NCBI RefSeq assembly: GCF_021491355.1
Contig: NZ_JAKENF010000003.1
Location: forward strand, 620,001-684,000
DNA length: 64,000 nucleotides
Direction of reading: 5' to 3'
Origin: Alitabrizicola rongguiensis
Lineage (GTDB): Bacteria; Pseudomonadota; Alphaproteobacteria; Rhodobacterales; Rhodobacteraceae
The position numbers were made by a program, and so were the translations under genes. Shown piece by piece: positions 17,053-25,473 of this stretch. Positions within the stretch are counted from its first letter, which is position 1, and every line of letters begins with the position of its first letter. Below the pieces are notes generated by a model that searched no databases, was not told where the DNA came from, and was given only the letters and a program-made list of their open reading frames with translations.

Positions 17053-17724
17053 TCATTCCGCCCAGTGGACGGTCGCATTGGCCAGAACCGCCCTGACCGG
17101 AGCCTCGATCGGCGTCAGGCGCTGCGCCCGATCCAGTGCTTCGCGCTTTTCCGGCCCGGTTATCAGGATATGGATCGACATGGCCCCCTTCAGGACCGGT
17201 GCCGTCAGGGTGATGCGCGGCTCGCCCGCCGTCTGCGCCCTCATGGGCAGGAGGATCGGCGCGCTGTCCGACAGCGCCTCTTCCAGACGGTCCGCGCCGG
17301 GGAAAAGCGAGGCGGTGTGCATGTCGGCGCCCATGCCCAGAAGCAGCACCGAGATGGGCAGATGCGGTGCGATGCCGGCCGCCAGACCGTCCAGCACATC
17401 CTCGGGCCGAGCGGCCTCGGCATGGAGCGGCACCAGCCGGGCATTGGCGGCGCGGTTCACCAGAAGCCGGTCGCGCAGAAGCCGCGTGTTGGAGCGCGGG
17501 CTGTCTTCCGGCACCCACCGTTCGTCGTTCAGGAACACCGCCACATTCGACCAGTCGAGATCGACGCCCGACAGCGTGTCGAAGATCGGTCCCGGCGTCG
17601 TGCCGCCGGGCACGCTGAGGCTGGCCTTGCCTTCAAGCCGCAGCGCCTGACCAAGCTCGCCGGCAATGGTGTTGGCGAGCGACAGCATCATCAGCTCGCG
17701 ATCAGGGTACTCGATCAGGTTCAT
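17053..17724 (-). CDS. pgl: 6-phosphogluconolactonase
   Basis: The 223-residue DevB/SOL-type enzyme hydrolyses 6-phosphogluconolactone, the product of Zwf. It has the family pattern SVPGGTTPGPIFDTL, FLNDERWVPEDSPRSNTRLL and LLLGMGADMHTASLFPG. Its ATG overlaps the zwf stop codon by four bases (ATGA), so the two are translationally coupled. It is the middle gene of zwf-pgl-pgi. Confidence 0.96.
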   Translation of the reverse strand: MNLIEYPDRELMMLSLANTIAGELGQALRLEGKASLSVPGGTTPGPIFDTLSGVDLDWSNVAVFLNDERWVPEDSPRSNTRLLRDRLLVNRAANARLVPLHAEAARPEDVLDGLAAGIAPHLPISVLLLGMGADMHTASLFPGADRLEEALSDSAPILLPMRAQTAGEPRITLTAPVLKGAMSIHILITGPEKREALDRAQRLTPIEAPVRAVLANATVHWAE

Positions 17725-19175
17725 TCGCGGATTTCCCGCCAGCGTCGTCCGTCGCGGTGCATCAGCATAAGCGAGTCGTCCGGGCCGGACGATCCGGGAT
17801 CGTAGGGCTTCGGCCGATCCTCGGAGCTTTCCCAGCCGCCGATAATCGGGTCGGTCCAGGCCCAGGCGGCCTCGACCTCGTCGCCGCGCATAAAGAGCGT
17901 CTGGTTCCCGCGGATCACATCCATGATCAGGCGTTCATAGGCGTCGGGGATATCGGCCCCCTCTTCGCCAAGCGCCTCGGCAAAGGACATGTCGAGCGGC
18001 ACCTGGGTAAGGCGCATACCGCCCGGACCGGGTTCCTTGATCATGACCATCAGGTTCATGCCCTCGTTGGGCTGAAGCCGGATGGTCAGTACATTCTCGC
18101 GCCAGCCGGCCGCATCGTCGAAGATCGAATGCGGCGGTTCTCTGAAGGTAATCGCGATCTCCGACGCACGCGCGCGGAGCTTTTTGCCGGTCCGCAGGTA
18201 GAATGGCGTGCCCTTCCAGCGCCAGTTCGAGATATGGACCTTCAGCGCAATGTAGCTTTCCGTCCGGCTTTGCGGGTTCTCGCTGTCCTCGATGTAGCCG
18301 GGCTGACCGTTCTGGCGGGCATACTGCCCGCGCACGATGTCCTCTGGCCGCACCGGATCAAGGGCGCGGATCACCTTCAGCTTCTCGTCCCGCACGGCGT
18401 TCGGATCGAAGTGATAGGGCGGCTCCATCGCGATCAGGCAGAGCAGCTGCATCATGTGGTTCTGCACCATGTCCCGCATGGCGCCCGACTTGTCGTAGTA
18501 GCTGCCCCGCCCGCCGACGCCGACCGTTTCGGCCACGGTGATCTGCACGTGATCGACATATTGCGAATTCCACAGCGGCTCGAACAGGATATTGGCAAAG
18601 CGCACCGCCATCAGGTTCTGGACGGTTTCTTTCCCAAGGTAATGGTCGATCCGGTAGATCTGCTCTTCGCGGAAATGCGCGGCCAGCGTGGCATTGAGGG
18701 CCCGCGCCGAGGCAAGATCGCGACCGAAGGGTTTCTCGACCACGATCCGGCTTTCCGGCGTCGCAATCTCGAAGGAATGCAGACGTTCGGCAAGATCCCC
18801 GAAAAGGGCGGGCGCGACCGAGAAGTAGAAGGCCGACACGACGCCCGGCCGCATCTCGGCCTTAAGCTTGTCCCATCCGCCGGTGCCCTTGGCGTCGATC
18901 GGCACATAGCCGATCCGACCCAGGAAGGCGTCGATCGTCGCGGCGTCCTTCTTGTCGGTCGAGACGAATTCGTCGATGGCCTTGCGCACCTGTTCGCGGA
19001 AGCCTTCAGGCGTCATGTCCGATCGGGCTGCACCGATGATGCGGCTTTCAGGCGGGATCTGCCCCGCCCAGAAACGCCGGTAAAGTCCTGGAAATATCTT
19101 GCGGGTGGCCAGGTCTCCGGTTGCTCCGAAGATCACAAGGTCGAATGTCTCGACCGGGATGACACGCGAAACCAT
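17721..19175 (-). CDS. zwf: Glucose-6-phosphate 1-dehydrogenase
   Basis: The 484-residue enzyme oxidises glucose 6-phosphate with NADP+ (or NAD+), the first step of the Entner-Doudoroff and oxidative pentose-phosphate routes. The dinucleotide-binding start IFGATGDLATRKIFPGLY and the active-site segment YRIDHYLGKE are both present, with the catalytic histidine expected in the following conserved block. It is the first gene of zwf-pgl-pgi. A perfect 12-bp palindrome lies 32 bp upstream of the start and may be the operator. Confidence 0.97.
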   Translation of the reverse strand: MVSRVIPVETFDLVIFGATGDLATRKIFPGLYRRFWAGQIPPESRIIGAARSDMTPEGFREQVRKAIDEFVSTDKKDAATIDAFLGRIGYVPIDAKGTGGWDKLKAEMRPGVVSAFYFSVAPALFGDLAERLHSFEIATPESRIVVEKPFGRDLASARALNATLAAHFREEQIYRIDHYLGKETVQNLMAVRFANILFEPLWNSQYVDHVQITVAETVGVGGRGSYYDKSGAMRDMVQNHMMQLLCLIAMEPPYHFDPNAVRDEKLKVIRALDPVRPEDIVRGQYARQNGQPGYIEDSENPQSRTESYIALKVHISNWRWKGTPFYLRTGKKLRARASEIAITFREPPHSIFDDAAGWRENVLTIRLQPNEGMNLMVMIKEPGPGGMRLTQVPLDMSFAEALGEEGADIPDAYERLIMDVIRGNQTLFMRGDEVEAAWAWTDPIIGGWESSEDRPKPYDPGSSGPDDSLMLMHRDGRRWREIRE

Positions 19176-19206
19176 GGCTTTCTCCGACCTATGCCGCAGT
19201 GCAGCT

Positions 19207-19218
19207 GTTAGCGCTAAC
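19207..19218. promoter_or_regulatory. Perfect palindrome upstream of zwf, LacI-type operator candidate
   Basis: GTTAGCGCTAAC is a perfect 12-bp palindrome with a central CG, the shape bound by LacI/GalR-family repressors. It lies 32 bp upstream of the zwf start, within the likely promoter region. A sugar-responsive repressor of the zwf-pgl-pgi operon is inferred; no such regulator is encoded nearby. Confidence 0.5.
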
Positions 19219-19299
19219 GCTATCGTTTTCTAGCTACATGGCGCGCGAAAGTCTAGCACCCTGACCGAGGGCGACAAGCTGAATGAGAGCCGTTGGCCA

Positions 19300-19995
19300 T
19301 CAGTCCGCATTCTCGGTCGACCATTCTGCCTTGTGCAGGCCAGGGGCGGCGGCCAGGGCAAGAAGCACACGCTCGGTCGCTGAGGTGTCAGTCGCGGAGA
19401 CCGATAGACCGGCCTTGATTTCCGTAATCCCGTCCTTGCCCCGCGTGCTGGATATCGATGCGAGGGACAGCTGCTGATCTCGCGCCTCGCGAACCAGGGC
19501 GGCCCGCAAGTCCGCTTCCGATTCCTCGTCACAGAGCAGGCGGAGGCTCACCGGTTGTTGCGCCGCATCCCGGGCCAGCAATCGCCGGTCGAGCCAGTAC
19601 ATGACCGGCCGAAGCCCCATATTCACGAACATCACCACGCCGGTGAGCATGACCGCGATCGGATAGGCTTCAATTCCGCAGAGCATCCCCACCGCCGCCG
19701 AACACCAGAGCGTCGCCGCCGTGTTCAGCCCGTGGACAGAGAAACCGTCACGGAAGATCAGGCCGGCGCCAAGGAATCCGACGCCGGAAACGATCTGTGC
19801 GGCGACGCGGGTGGGCGAGCTATCGCCCTGAACCATTGTCGAAAAGAGGACAAAGCTGGCCGCACCAATGGCGACCAGCGCGTTTGTGCGCACGCCCGCC
19901 ATACGGCCCCGCGCCTGCCGCTCCATCCCGATGATGGCGCCGAACAGCATCGCCACCAGCAGCGTGGCAAGTTGGTCGTCCAGTCTTTCGAACAT
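19300..19995 (-). CDS. MgtC/SapB-family membrane protein
   Basis: The 231-residue protein has the MgtC membrane domain in the first 130 residues: LLVAMLFGAIIGMERQARG, GVRTNALVAIGAASF, VSGVGFLGAGLIF and LNTAATLWCSAAVGMLCG, with four or five helices. A C-terminal cytoplasmic domain of about 85 residues follows and has an ACT-like pattern. MgtC proteins affect growth at low magnesium and inhibit ATP synthase in some pathogens; many relatives have no known role. ATG 19995 is the first good start before the membrane domain. Confidence 0.85.
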   Translation of the reverse strand: MFERLDDQLATLLVAMLFGAIIGMERQARGRMAGVRTNALVAIGAASFVLFSTMVQGDSSPTRVAAQIVSGVGFLGAGLIFRDGFSVHGLNTAATLWCSAAVGMLCGIEAYPIAVMLTGVVMFVNMGLRPVMYWLDRRLLARDAAQQPVSLRLLCDEESEADLRAALVREARDQQLSLASISSTRGKDGITEIKAGLSVSATDTSATERVLLALAAAPGLHKAEWSTENAD

Positions 19996-20030
19996 TCCAG
20001 TCGATACCCCGCCCCGGCACGCACTCTGCG

Positions 20031-20615
20031 TCAGGCGTCCAGCTCTGCATCCCAATAGAGGTAATCGAGCCAGCTGTCATGCAGATGGTTCGGCGGGAAC
20101 TTGCGGCCGGCATTCTGCATCTCTTCCGCCGACGGCTGGCGTGGGATGCGGTGCAGGCGCATGCCCGCCTGCTTCAGCGTCTTGGATCCCTTTCGCAGAT
20201 TGCAGGGGGAACAGGCCGCAACCACGTTTTCCCAGCTGGTGATGCCGCCGCGAGACCGGGGAAGCACATGGTCGAAGGTCAGATCTCCCTTCGCGCCGCA
20301 ATACTGGCAACAGAACTGGTCCCTCAGAAAAAGATTGAAGCGCGTGAATGCCACGCGCTTCTGGGGACGGACGAAATCTTTCAGGACGACGACGGAGGGT
20401 ATTCGGAATTCGGCCCTCTGGCTTCGGACGACATGATCATATTCGGCAACGATCGTGACCCGGTCGAGGAAGGCCGCCTTGATCGCCTCCTGCCAAGGCC
20501 AGAGCGAAAGAGGGTAGTAGGACAGCGGACGATAGTCTGCATTCAACACCAGCGCCGGATAATGCCTCAGCGCCGCTGGATCACGTACGAAACTCGTTCG
20601 GAAATCGCCGTCCAT
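20031..20615 (-). CDS. HNH endonuclease family protein
   Basis: The 194-residue protein has a C-terminal HNH module: CQYCGAKGDLTFDHVLPRS, then GGITSWENVVAACSPCNLRKG, which gives the two CxxC zinc ligands, the DH and the N of the fold. The N-terminal half (YPALVLNADYRPLSYYPLSLW) is the conserved leader of a housekeeping HNH family widespread in alphaproteobacteria and cyanobacteria, whose job is not settled. No restriction or phage gene is adjacent. ATG 20615 has GGAG upstream at a long spacing; a GTG 45 bases upstream is an alternative. Confidence 0.87.
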   Translation of the reverse strand: MDGDFRTSFVRDPAALRHYPALVLNADYRPLSYYPLSLWPWQEAIKAAFLDRVTIVAEYDHVVRSQRAEFRIPSVVVLKDFVRPQKRVAFTRFNLFLRDQFCCQYCGAKGDLTFDHVLPRSRGGITSWENVVAACSPCNLRKGSKTLKQAGMRLHRIPRQPSAEEMQNAGRKFPPNHLHDSWLDYLYWDAELDA

Positions 20616-20814
20616 CGTAAGTTCAGACTCCGCTTTCGTCCTGCCTGCCGTCTCCGGCACCAGGGCGGGGAGCCCGCCCCGTTACCCAAAACTATATATG
20701 GCGGTTTCGCGCTGGCAAGCCCCCCGATCTCTTGTGGTGGCCCACCAGCGGTTCGCATGGCCTGTGGATAACCCGGCGCGGTGACGATACGATGACGAAA
20801 GCGGCAGGACTTGC

Positions 20815-21474
20815 CTAGCCAAGCCTTTCCTTGAGGAAACTCAGCGCCACCGACAGCCCGTCTGGCGCGATGCCATGCCCTGTTCCCTGCATGACATGAC
20901 CATAGGTTTCCACGCCCGCCGCGACGAGCGCATTTCCGGCCTTGGCCATGTCATCGAACGGCACGACGGGATCGGCATCGCCATGGATCAGCAGAACGGG
21001 CGGGCGTGATGTGATTTCCGCCTCCAGCCGTTCGGGGGCCAGCAGACGGCCGGAGAACGCGACGATCCCGGCTATTGGCTCAGGGCGCCGCAACGCGACA
21101 TGCAGGCTCATCATCGTGCCTTGCGAAAAACCGACCAGCGCCAGTCGGTCCGGCGTCAGCCCCTCGTCGGCAAGACGCGCGTCCAGGAACGCGTTCAGGT
21201 CTTCGGATGCTGCCTGAAGCCCGGCTGCGGCCTCTGCTTCGCTCGATCCGTCGAGCCAGGGGATGGGAAACCACTGAAAGCCGAAGGGATTGCCAGAGCA
21301 GCGTTCCGGCGCATTCGGGGCGATGAAAACCGTATCGCGCAGATGCGGGGACAGAGGATCGGCAAGGCCGAGCAGGTCTTCGCCGTCGGCGCCATAGCCG
21401 TGCAGGAAGACCACAAGGCTTCCGGCCCGGCCCGAGGCGGCCGCCCGCCGGCCAAATTGGAGTTCACGCGTCAT
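20815..21474 (-). CDS. Carboxylesterase/phospholipase (alpha/beta hydrolase)
   Basis: The 219-residue enzyme belongs to the phospholipase/carboxylesterase group. The catalytic triad is visible: the serine in LVGFSQGTM, the aspartate in HGDADPVVPF and the histidine in GTGHGI. The oxyanion region LVVFLHGYGADGEDL is at the N-terminus. It would hydrolyse short-chain esters or lysophospholipids in the cytosol. AGGAAGG precedes ATG 21474. The in-frame sequence upstream overlaps the neighbouring gene and is not part of the protein. Confidence 0.9.
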   Translation of the reverse strand: MTRELQFGRRAAASGRAGSLVVFLHGYGADGEDLLGLADPLSPHLRDTVFIAPNAPERCSGNPFGFQWFPIPWLDGSSEAEAAAGLQAASEDLNAFLDARLADEGLTPDRLALVGFSQGTMMSLHVALRRPEPIAGIVAFSGRLLAPERLEAEITSRPPVLLIHGDADPVVPFDDMAKAGNALVAAGVETYGHVMQGTGHGIAPDGLSVALSFLKERLG

Positions 21475-21529
21475 CCGCCTTCCTACCTTTCTGGAGAGTC
21501 TGGCCCAAACGTGCTTGCTGACCCGCCGG

Positions 21530-22165
21530 CTAGCCCGTCCGCACGCCTTCCCGCCGTTTCGCGACCCTGTAGTAGGACCACAGGAGGCGGGCCGCAACCG
21601 CGCGCCACGGCGACCAGGCTTCGGCCATCGAGCGAAGCGCCTTTTCCGACGGACGATCGGGCAGGTCGAACAAGAGCCGTGCCGATTCCTGCAGCGCAAG
21701 GTCGCCGGGCGCGAAGACATCGGCGCGGCCAAGAGAGAACATTGCATAGATCTCGGCCGTCCAGCGTCCGATCCCGGGCAGCGCAACCAATCGCTCGACC
21801 ACCTCGCCATTCGGAGCGAGACGCAGTTCGTCATAGTTGAGACCCGCCAGAGCCAGGGCCCGGCCATAGCGCATCTTCTGACGCGAAAGTCCGACCGCAC
21901 GCAGGTCGTCGTCTGTGATCTTGTGCCAGGCCGCTTCCTCGGTCAGCCCCGCCGCCTGAAGCCTGCCCCAGATTGCGGCGGCGGAAGCGGTCGAGACCTG
22001 CTGGCTGACGATCGCGTCGAGAAGTGCGGAAAACCCGTCGGCCCGGCGACGCAGCGGCAGGGGGCCGGTCATGGTCAGAGCCGTCGCAAAACGGGGTTCG
22101 CGCCGCGCGAGCCACTCGGCGCCCTCGGCCACGCAATCCGCCGTTTCGATGATCCGCCCGACCAT
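21530..22165 (-). CDS. DNA-3-methyladenine glycosylase II family (AlkA-like)
   Basis: The 211-residue protein is a HhH-GPD base-excision glycosylase that removes alkylated purines. The helix-hairpin-helix and catalytic region reads LPGIGRWTAEIYAMFSLG followed by DVFAPGDLALQ, with the catalytic aspartate in PGD. It lacks the N-terminal TATA-binding-like domain of E. coli AlkA, so it is of the short type (like yeast MAG). The gene lies 55 bp upstream of the esterase gene and may share its transcript. Confidence 0.9.
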   Translation of the reverse strand: MVGRIIETADCVAEGAEWLARREPRFATALTMTGPLPLRRRADGFSALLDAIVSQQVSTASAAAIWGRLQAAGLTEEAAWHKITDDDLRAVGLSRQKMRYGRALALAGLNYDELRLAPNGEVVERLVALPGIGRWTAEIYAMFSLGRADVFAPGDLALQESARLLFDLPDRPSEKALRSMAEAWSPWRAVAARLLWSYYRVAKRREGVRTG

Positions 22166-22288
22166 GATCCCCTCATATGGCGGAACCGACTCTGACAGCC
22201 GGAAAGAGGACTGTCACGCCCTGCCCTGCCCCCAAAGGCCGAGAGCAGGCCCTTGCCGCTCCTCGCGACGACGCCTAAGGCTTTGCCT

Positions 22289-23503
22289 ATGACCGACTCC
22301 GCCCTGCCCCAAACCTCGGATGCGCTTGCGCGTCGCAACGTCGTCGTGCTGGTCGCCGCCCAGGCGCTGCTTGGCACGCAACTTCCGATGGTCTTCACGA
22401 TCGCCGGTCTGGCGGGAACAACACTCAGCCCAAATCCCTGCTGGGCGACGCTGCCGATCACGATGATGGTTATGGGTTCGATGCTGGCTGCAACGCCCCT
22501 GTCGCTGGTGATGCAGCGCTTCGGGCGGCGTGCCGGCTTTGTTCTTGGCACCTTCGGCGGGTTTGCCGGCGGTGGGCTTTGCAGCTTGGCGCTGCAGCAC
22601 GGCTCGTTCCTTCTGTTTCTTGCCGGTTCGCTGCTGATCGGCCTCTACATGTCGGCGAACGGGTTCTACCGCTTCGCGGCGACCGACCTGGCCAGCGCCG
22701 AGTTCCGGCCGCGCGCGATCTCCTGGGTCATGGCCGGGGGGCTGATGTCGGCCATCATCGGTCCGCAACTGGTCAAGCTGACCTCGCAGGCAATGCTGGT
22801 GCCATTCCTCGGGACCTATCTGGCGGTCATGGGGCTTAACATCGTCGGGGTCTTTCTCTTTGCCTTGCTGCACAGCCCGCGTCCCGTCGCACGACCGCAG
22901 GACGCACCGAAGGGGCGCAACTGGGGCGAGCTTCTTGCCGATCCCTACATTCGCGTCGCAGTGATCTGCGCGACCGTCTCCTACGCGCTGATGAACCTCG
23001 TCATGACCTCTTCGCCGCTGGCCATCGTCGGTTGCGGCTTCACCACGTCGAATGCGGCCGATGTCGTCTCGAGCCATGTTCTGGCGATGTATGTGCCCTC
23101 GTTCTTCACGGGCGCGCTCATTGCCCGCTTCGGAACCGAGCGGATCATGGGCCTTGGCCTCGTGATCCTTGCGGGGGCCGGGGTCGTGGCGCTGATGGGC
23201 GTGTCGCTGCCGCATTTCTTCGGGGCGATGATGCTGCTCGGCATCGGCTGGAACTTCGGCTTCATCGGTGCGACCACGCTTCTGGCCGCGCATCATGCCC
23301 CCGAGGAACGCGGACGAGCCCAGGGCATGAACGATTTCATCGTCTTCGGCGGGGTGACGCTTGCTTCCCTGTCATCGGGCGGACTGATGAATTGCTCGGG
23401 AGGGTCGCCCGAGGCGGGATGGCAGATGGTCAACATGGCAATGCTGCCTTTCCTGATCCTCGCCGGCGGCGCCCTGATCTGGCTGGTGATGAGACCCCGG
23501 TAA
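22289..23503 (+). CDS. Major facilitator superfamily transporter
   Basis: The 404-residue protein has 12 predicted helices. It has an MFS loop 2-3 motif (MQRFGRRAGFVLG) and the repeat-like RFGTERIMGLGL at the start of the second half. The type resembles uncharacterised alphaproteobacterial permeases. ATG 22289 follows AAGG at a proper distance; a TTG start 36 bases upstream is possible. The substrate is not evident. It is divergent from the AlkA-like gene. Confidence 0.85.
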   Translation: MTDSALPQTSDALARRNVVVLVAAQALLGTQLPMVFTIAGLAGTTLSPNPCWATLPITMMVMGSMLAATPLSLVMQRFGRRAGFVLGTFGGFAGGGLCSLALQHGSFLLFLAGSLLIGLYMSANGFYRFAATDLASAEFRPRAISWVMAGGLMSAIIGPQLVKLTSQAMLVPFLGTYLAVMGLNIVGVFLFALLHSPRPVARPQDAPKGRNWGELLADPYIRVAVICATVSYALMNLVMTSSPLAIVGCGFTTSNAADVVSSHVLAMYVPSFFTGALIARFGTERIMGLGLVILAGAGVVALMGVSLPHFFGAMMLLGIGWNFGFIGATTLLAAHHAPEERGRAQGMNDFIVFGGVTLASLSSGGLMNCSGGSPEAGWQMVNMAMLPFLILAGGALIWLVMRPR

Positions 23504-23580
23504 CTTCCCGCTGACCAGATCTGATTGGGGCAGACTTCCCCCGGAGGCTGCGATACCTTCGGGGCGTTGTTAACGAGTCT

Positions 23581-24705
23581 ATGAGTAATCAAATGCGAAT
23601 CGCGACGTTCAACGTCGAGAACCTGTTCCTGCGGGCACGGGTCTTGAACCTCGAAAACTGGACCGATGGCAGGGCGATCCTTGACGCTCATGCCGAACTG
23701 ACGAACCTGCTGGAACAGCCGGTCTACGGCGCGGAAGAAAAGACCCGCATCATCCTTCTTCTCGACCGGCTTGGCCTGCTCCATGCGGACGAGGGACCCT
23801 ACGTCCTTTTGCGCCGCAACCGGGGCGGCCTCATTCGGCGAAACAAGGAAGGGATGGTCGAGATCGTGGCGGGCGGCCGCGACGACTGGATCGGCTGGGT
23901 CGAACTCGTCAGGGAGCCGATCAACGAGGTGGCCATCGAGAACACCGCGAGGGTCATTGCCGACGTCAACGCCGACATCCTTTGCGTCGTCGAGGCTGAA
24001 AGCCGCACCGCCCTGCGCGAATTCAGCGAAATGATGCTGCCCCGCGTCCAGAGCCAGCCCTATGACAACATCATGCTGATCGACGGCAACGACACGCGCG
24101 GCATCGATGTGGGGCTCATGACACGGGCAGGCTATGACATCGGTCTGATGCGCAGTCATGTCGGCGCGGGTGGGCGCAATCACGAGGTGTTCAGCCGCGA
24201 CTGCCCGGAATATGCGGTTCATACGCCCCGTGGCGAACAAATCTGGTGCCTGCTCAATCACTTCAAGAGCAAAGGTTACGGCCGGCCGGCCGAGAGCGAT
24301 GCGCGACGCAGGGCGCAGGCAAAGCTGGTCGCCTCCTACTACCGGCGCCTGCGCTCCGAGGGAAAGGAACATATCGTCGTGATGGGCGACCTGAACGACA
24401 CGCCCGGCTCGGCACCGCTCGCCCCGCTGCTGGAGGAGACCGACCTCAAGGAGATCTCCACCCACCCCGCCTTCTCGACCGGCGAGTTTTCAGGCAAGGG
24501 GACCTTCGGCCTGGGCAATGACAGCCAGAAACTCGATCACCTGCTTCTGTCGCCGGGACTCTTCGCGCGGGTGACCGGGGGCGGCATCTTCCGCATGGGT
24601 GCCTGGCCCGGCAGCCGCGAAAGGCGCTGGACGGTCTATCCCGAACTGGAAAAGCCAATCCAGGCGGCGTCCGACCACCATGCGCTTTGGGTCGACATCG
24701 ACTGA
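23581..24705 (+). CDS. Endonuclease/exonuclease/phosphatase-family protein
   Basis: The 374-residue protein has the EEP fold: RIATFNVENLF at the start (metal-binding Asn and Glu), ADILCVVEAES, LNHFKSKGYG, VVMGDLNDTPGS and the C-terminal SDHHALW with the catalytic His. These residues fit a metal-dependent phosphoesterase acting on DNA, RNA or phospholipids. There is no signal peptide. Residues about 25-110 are an insertion rich in charged residues that is absent from ExoIII-like members. The substrate is unknown. Confidence 0.85.
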   Translation: MSNQMRIATFNVENLFLRARVLNLENWTDGRAILDAHAELTNLLEQPVYGAEEKTRIILLLDRLGLLHADEGPYVLLRRNRGGLIRRNKEGMVEIVAGGRDDWIGWVELVREPINEVAIENTARVIADVNADILCVVEAESRTALREFSEMMLPRVQSQPYDNIMLIDGNDTRGIDVGLMTRAGYDIGLMRSHVGAGGRNHEVFSRDCPEYAVHTPRGEQIWCLLNHFKSKGYGRPAESDARRRAQAKLVASYYRRLRSEGKEHIVVMGDLNDTPGSAPLAPLLEETDLKEISTHPAFSTGEFSGKGTFGLGNDSQKLDHLLLSPGLFARVTGGGIFRMGAWPGSRERRWTVYPELEKPIQAASDHHALWVDID

Positions 24706-24711
24706 GACGGT

Positions 24712-25473
24712 CTACCAGCGCCCCGTCAGCGCAGCCCAGATGAGGCGGCCGCGCCGCCGCGCTTCCGAAAGGCCAAGCCGCCCCTCGCCAACGCGGAGCG
24801 GCTCGGCTGCCGCCTGGGCCAGGATCGGCCCCGTTTGCCAGGTCGCCAGCATCGCCGCGGCGGGCAGGTCTCTCCGCGCGCGACGGGCCTTCGCCAACCG
24901 GTCGAGCCCCCTCTGGGCCAAGGCCGCGACTGCGGCGGGTCGTCCATCGACCAGCGGAAAGCGTCCGCGCGCCTCGAGCACCGGCACCGCGCGCAGGAAG
25001 TTTGCAAGACCCAAGGCCCATCCCGCATCCCGCGCCGCCTGTTCCTCCGTTCCGCCGAGCGCCCGGACCGCCAGCCACATCAGCCCGCCGCCGGTATCCT
25101 CGATGTAAGCGTCGAAGGCCGCCTCGTCGGCGAAAGGTTCGCGGTAGATGTCCCACCGCCGTGCTTCGACCAGCCGGTCGAGCACGTCGCCGGGCAGGCC
25201 CGTCTCGCGGACCACCTCGGTCAAGGGTCCGACCACCTCATGCGCCCGGACCGGACCACCATTCACGGCCGCCTCGGCAATGTCGCGCCACCATTGCAGG
25301 CGCATCTCGGCGATCATCGGTTCCTGCGTGACCCAGGGCGCACGCGCGACCTCGAGGTTGAAGGCGTAAAGCGGGAACAGTTGCGAGCGCGCCGCGACGG
25401 GCGCCGCCATCACCGCAGCGAAGCGGTCGGGATCGCCCCGCTCGACCAGCGCCGCACAGGCCGCGATCGTCAC
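24712..25473 (-). CDS. Squalene/phytoene synthase-family protein
   Basis: The 253-residue protein belongs to the squalene/phytoene synthase superfamily, as shown by LQWWRDIAEAA and YIEDTGGGLMWLAVRALGG. The two Asp-rich metal motifs of true synthases are not clear, so it is nearer the NDUFAF6-type proteins that assist respiratory complex I assembly in mitochondria. The start is GTG 25473, which overlaps the cimA stop codon (GTGA). Participation in isoprenoid synthesis is not supported by neighbours. Confidence 0.75.
   Translation of the reverse strand: MTIAACAALVERGDPDRFAAVMAAPVAARSQLFPLYAFNLEVARAPWVTQEPMIAEMRLQWWRDIAEAAVNGGPVRAHEVVGPLTEVVRETGLPGDVLDRLVEARRWDIYREPFADEAAFDAYIEDTGGGLMWLAVRALGGTEEQAARDAGWALGLANFLRAVPVLEARGRFPLVDGRPAAVAALAQRGLDRLAKARRARRDLPAAAMLATWQTGPILAQAAAEPLRVGEGRLGLSEARRRGRLIWAALTGRW

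Noticed and set aside
15782-17650. A 622-codon open frame on the plus strand opposite pgi and pgl
   Set aside because: It is antisense to two well-recognised enzymes, rich in Arg, Gly and Asp as expected from GC-rich codons read backwards, and has no ribosome site or family resemblance.
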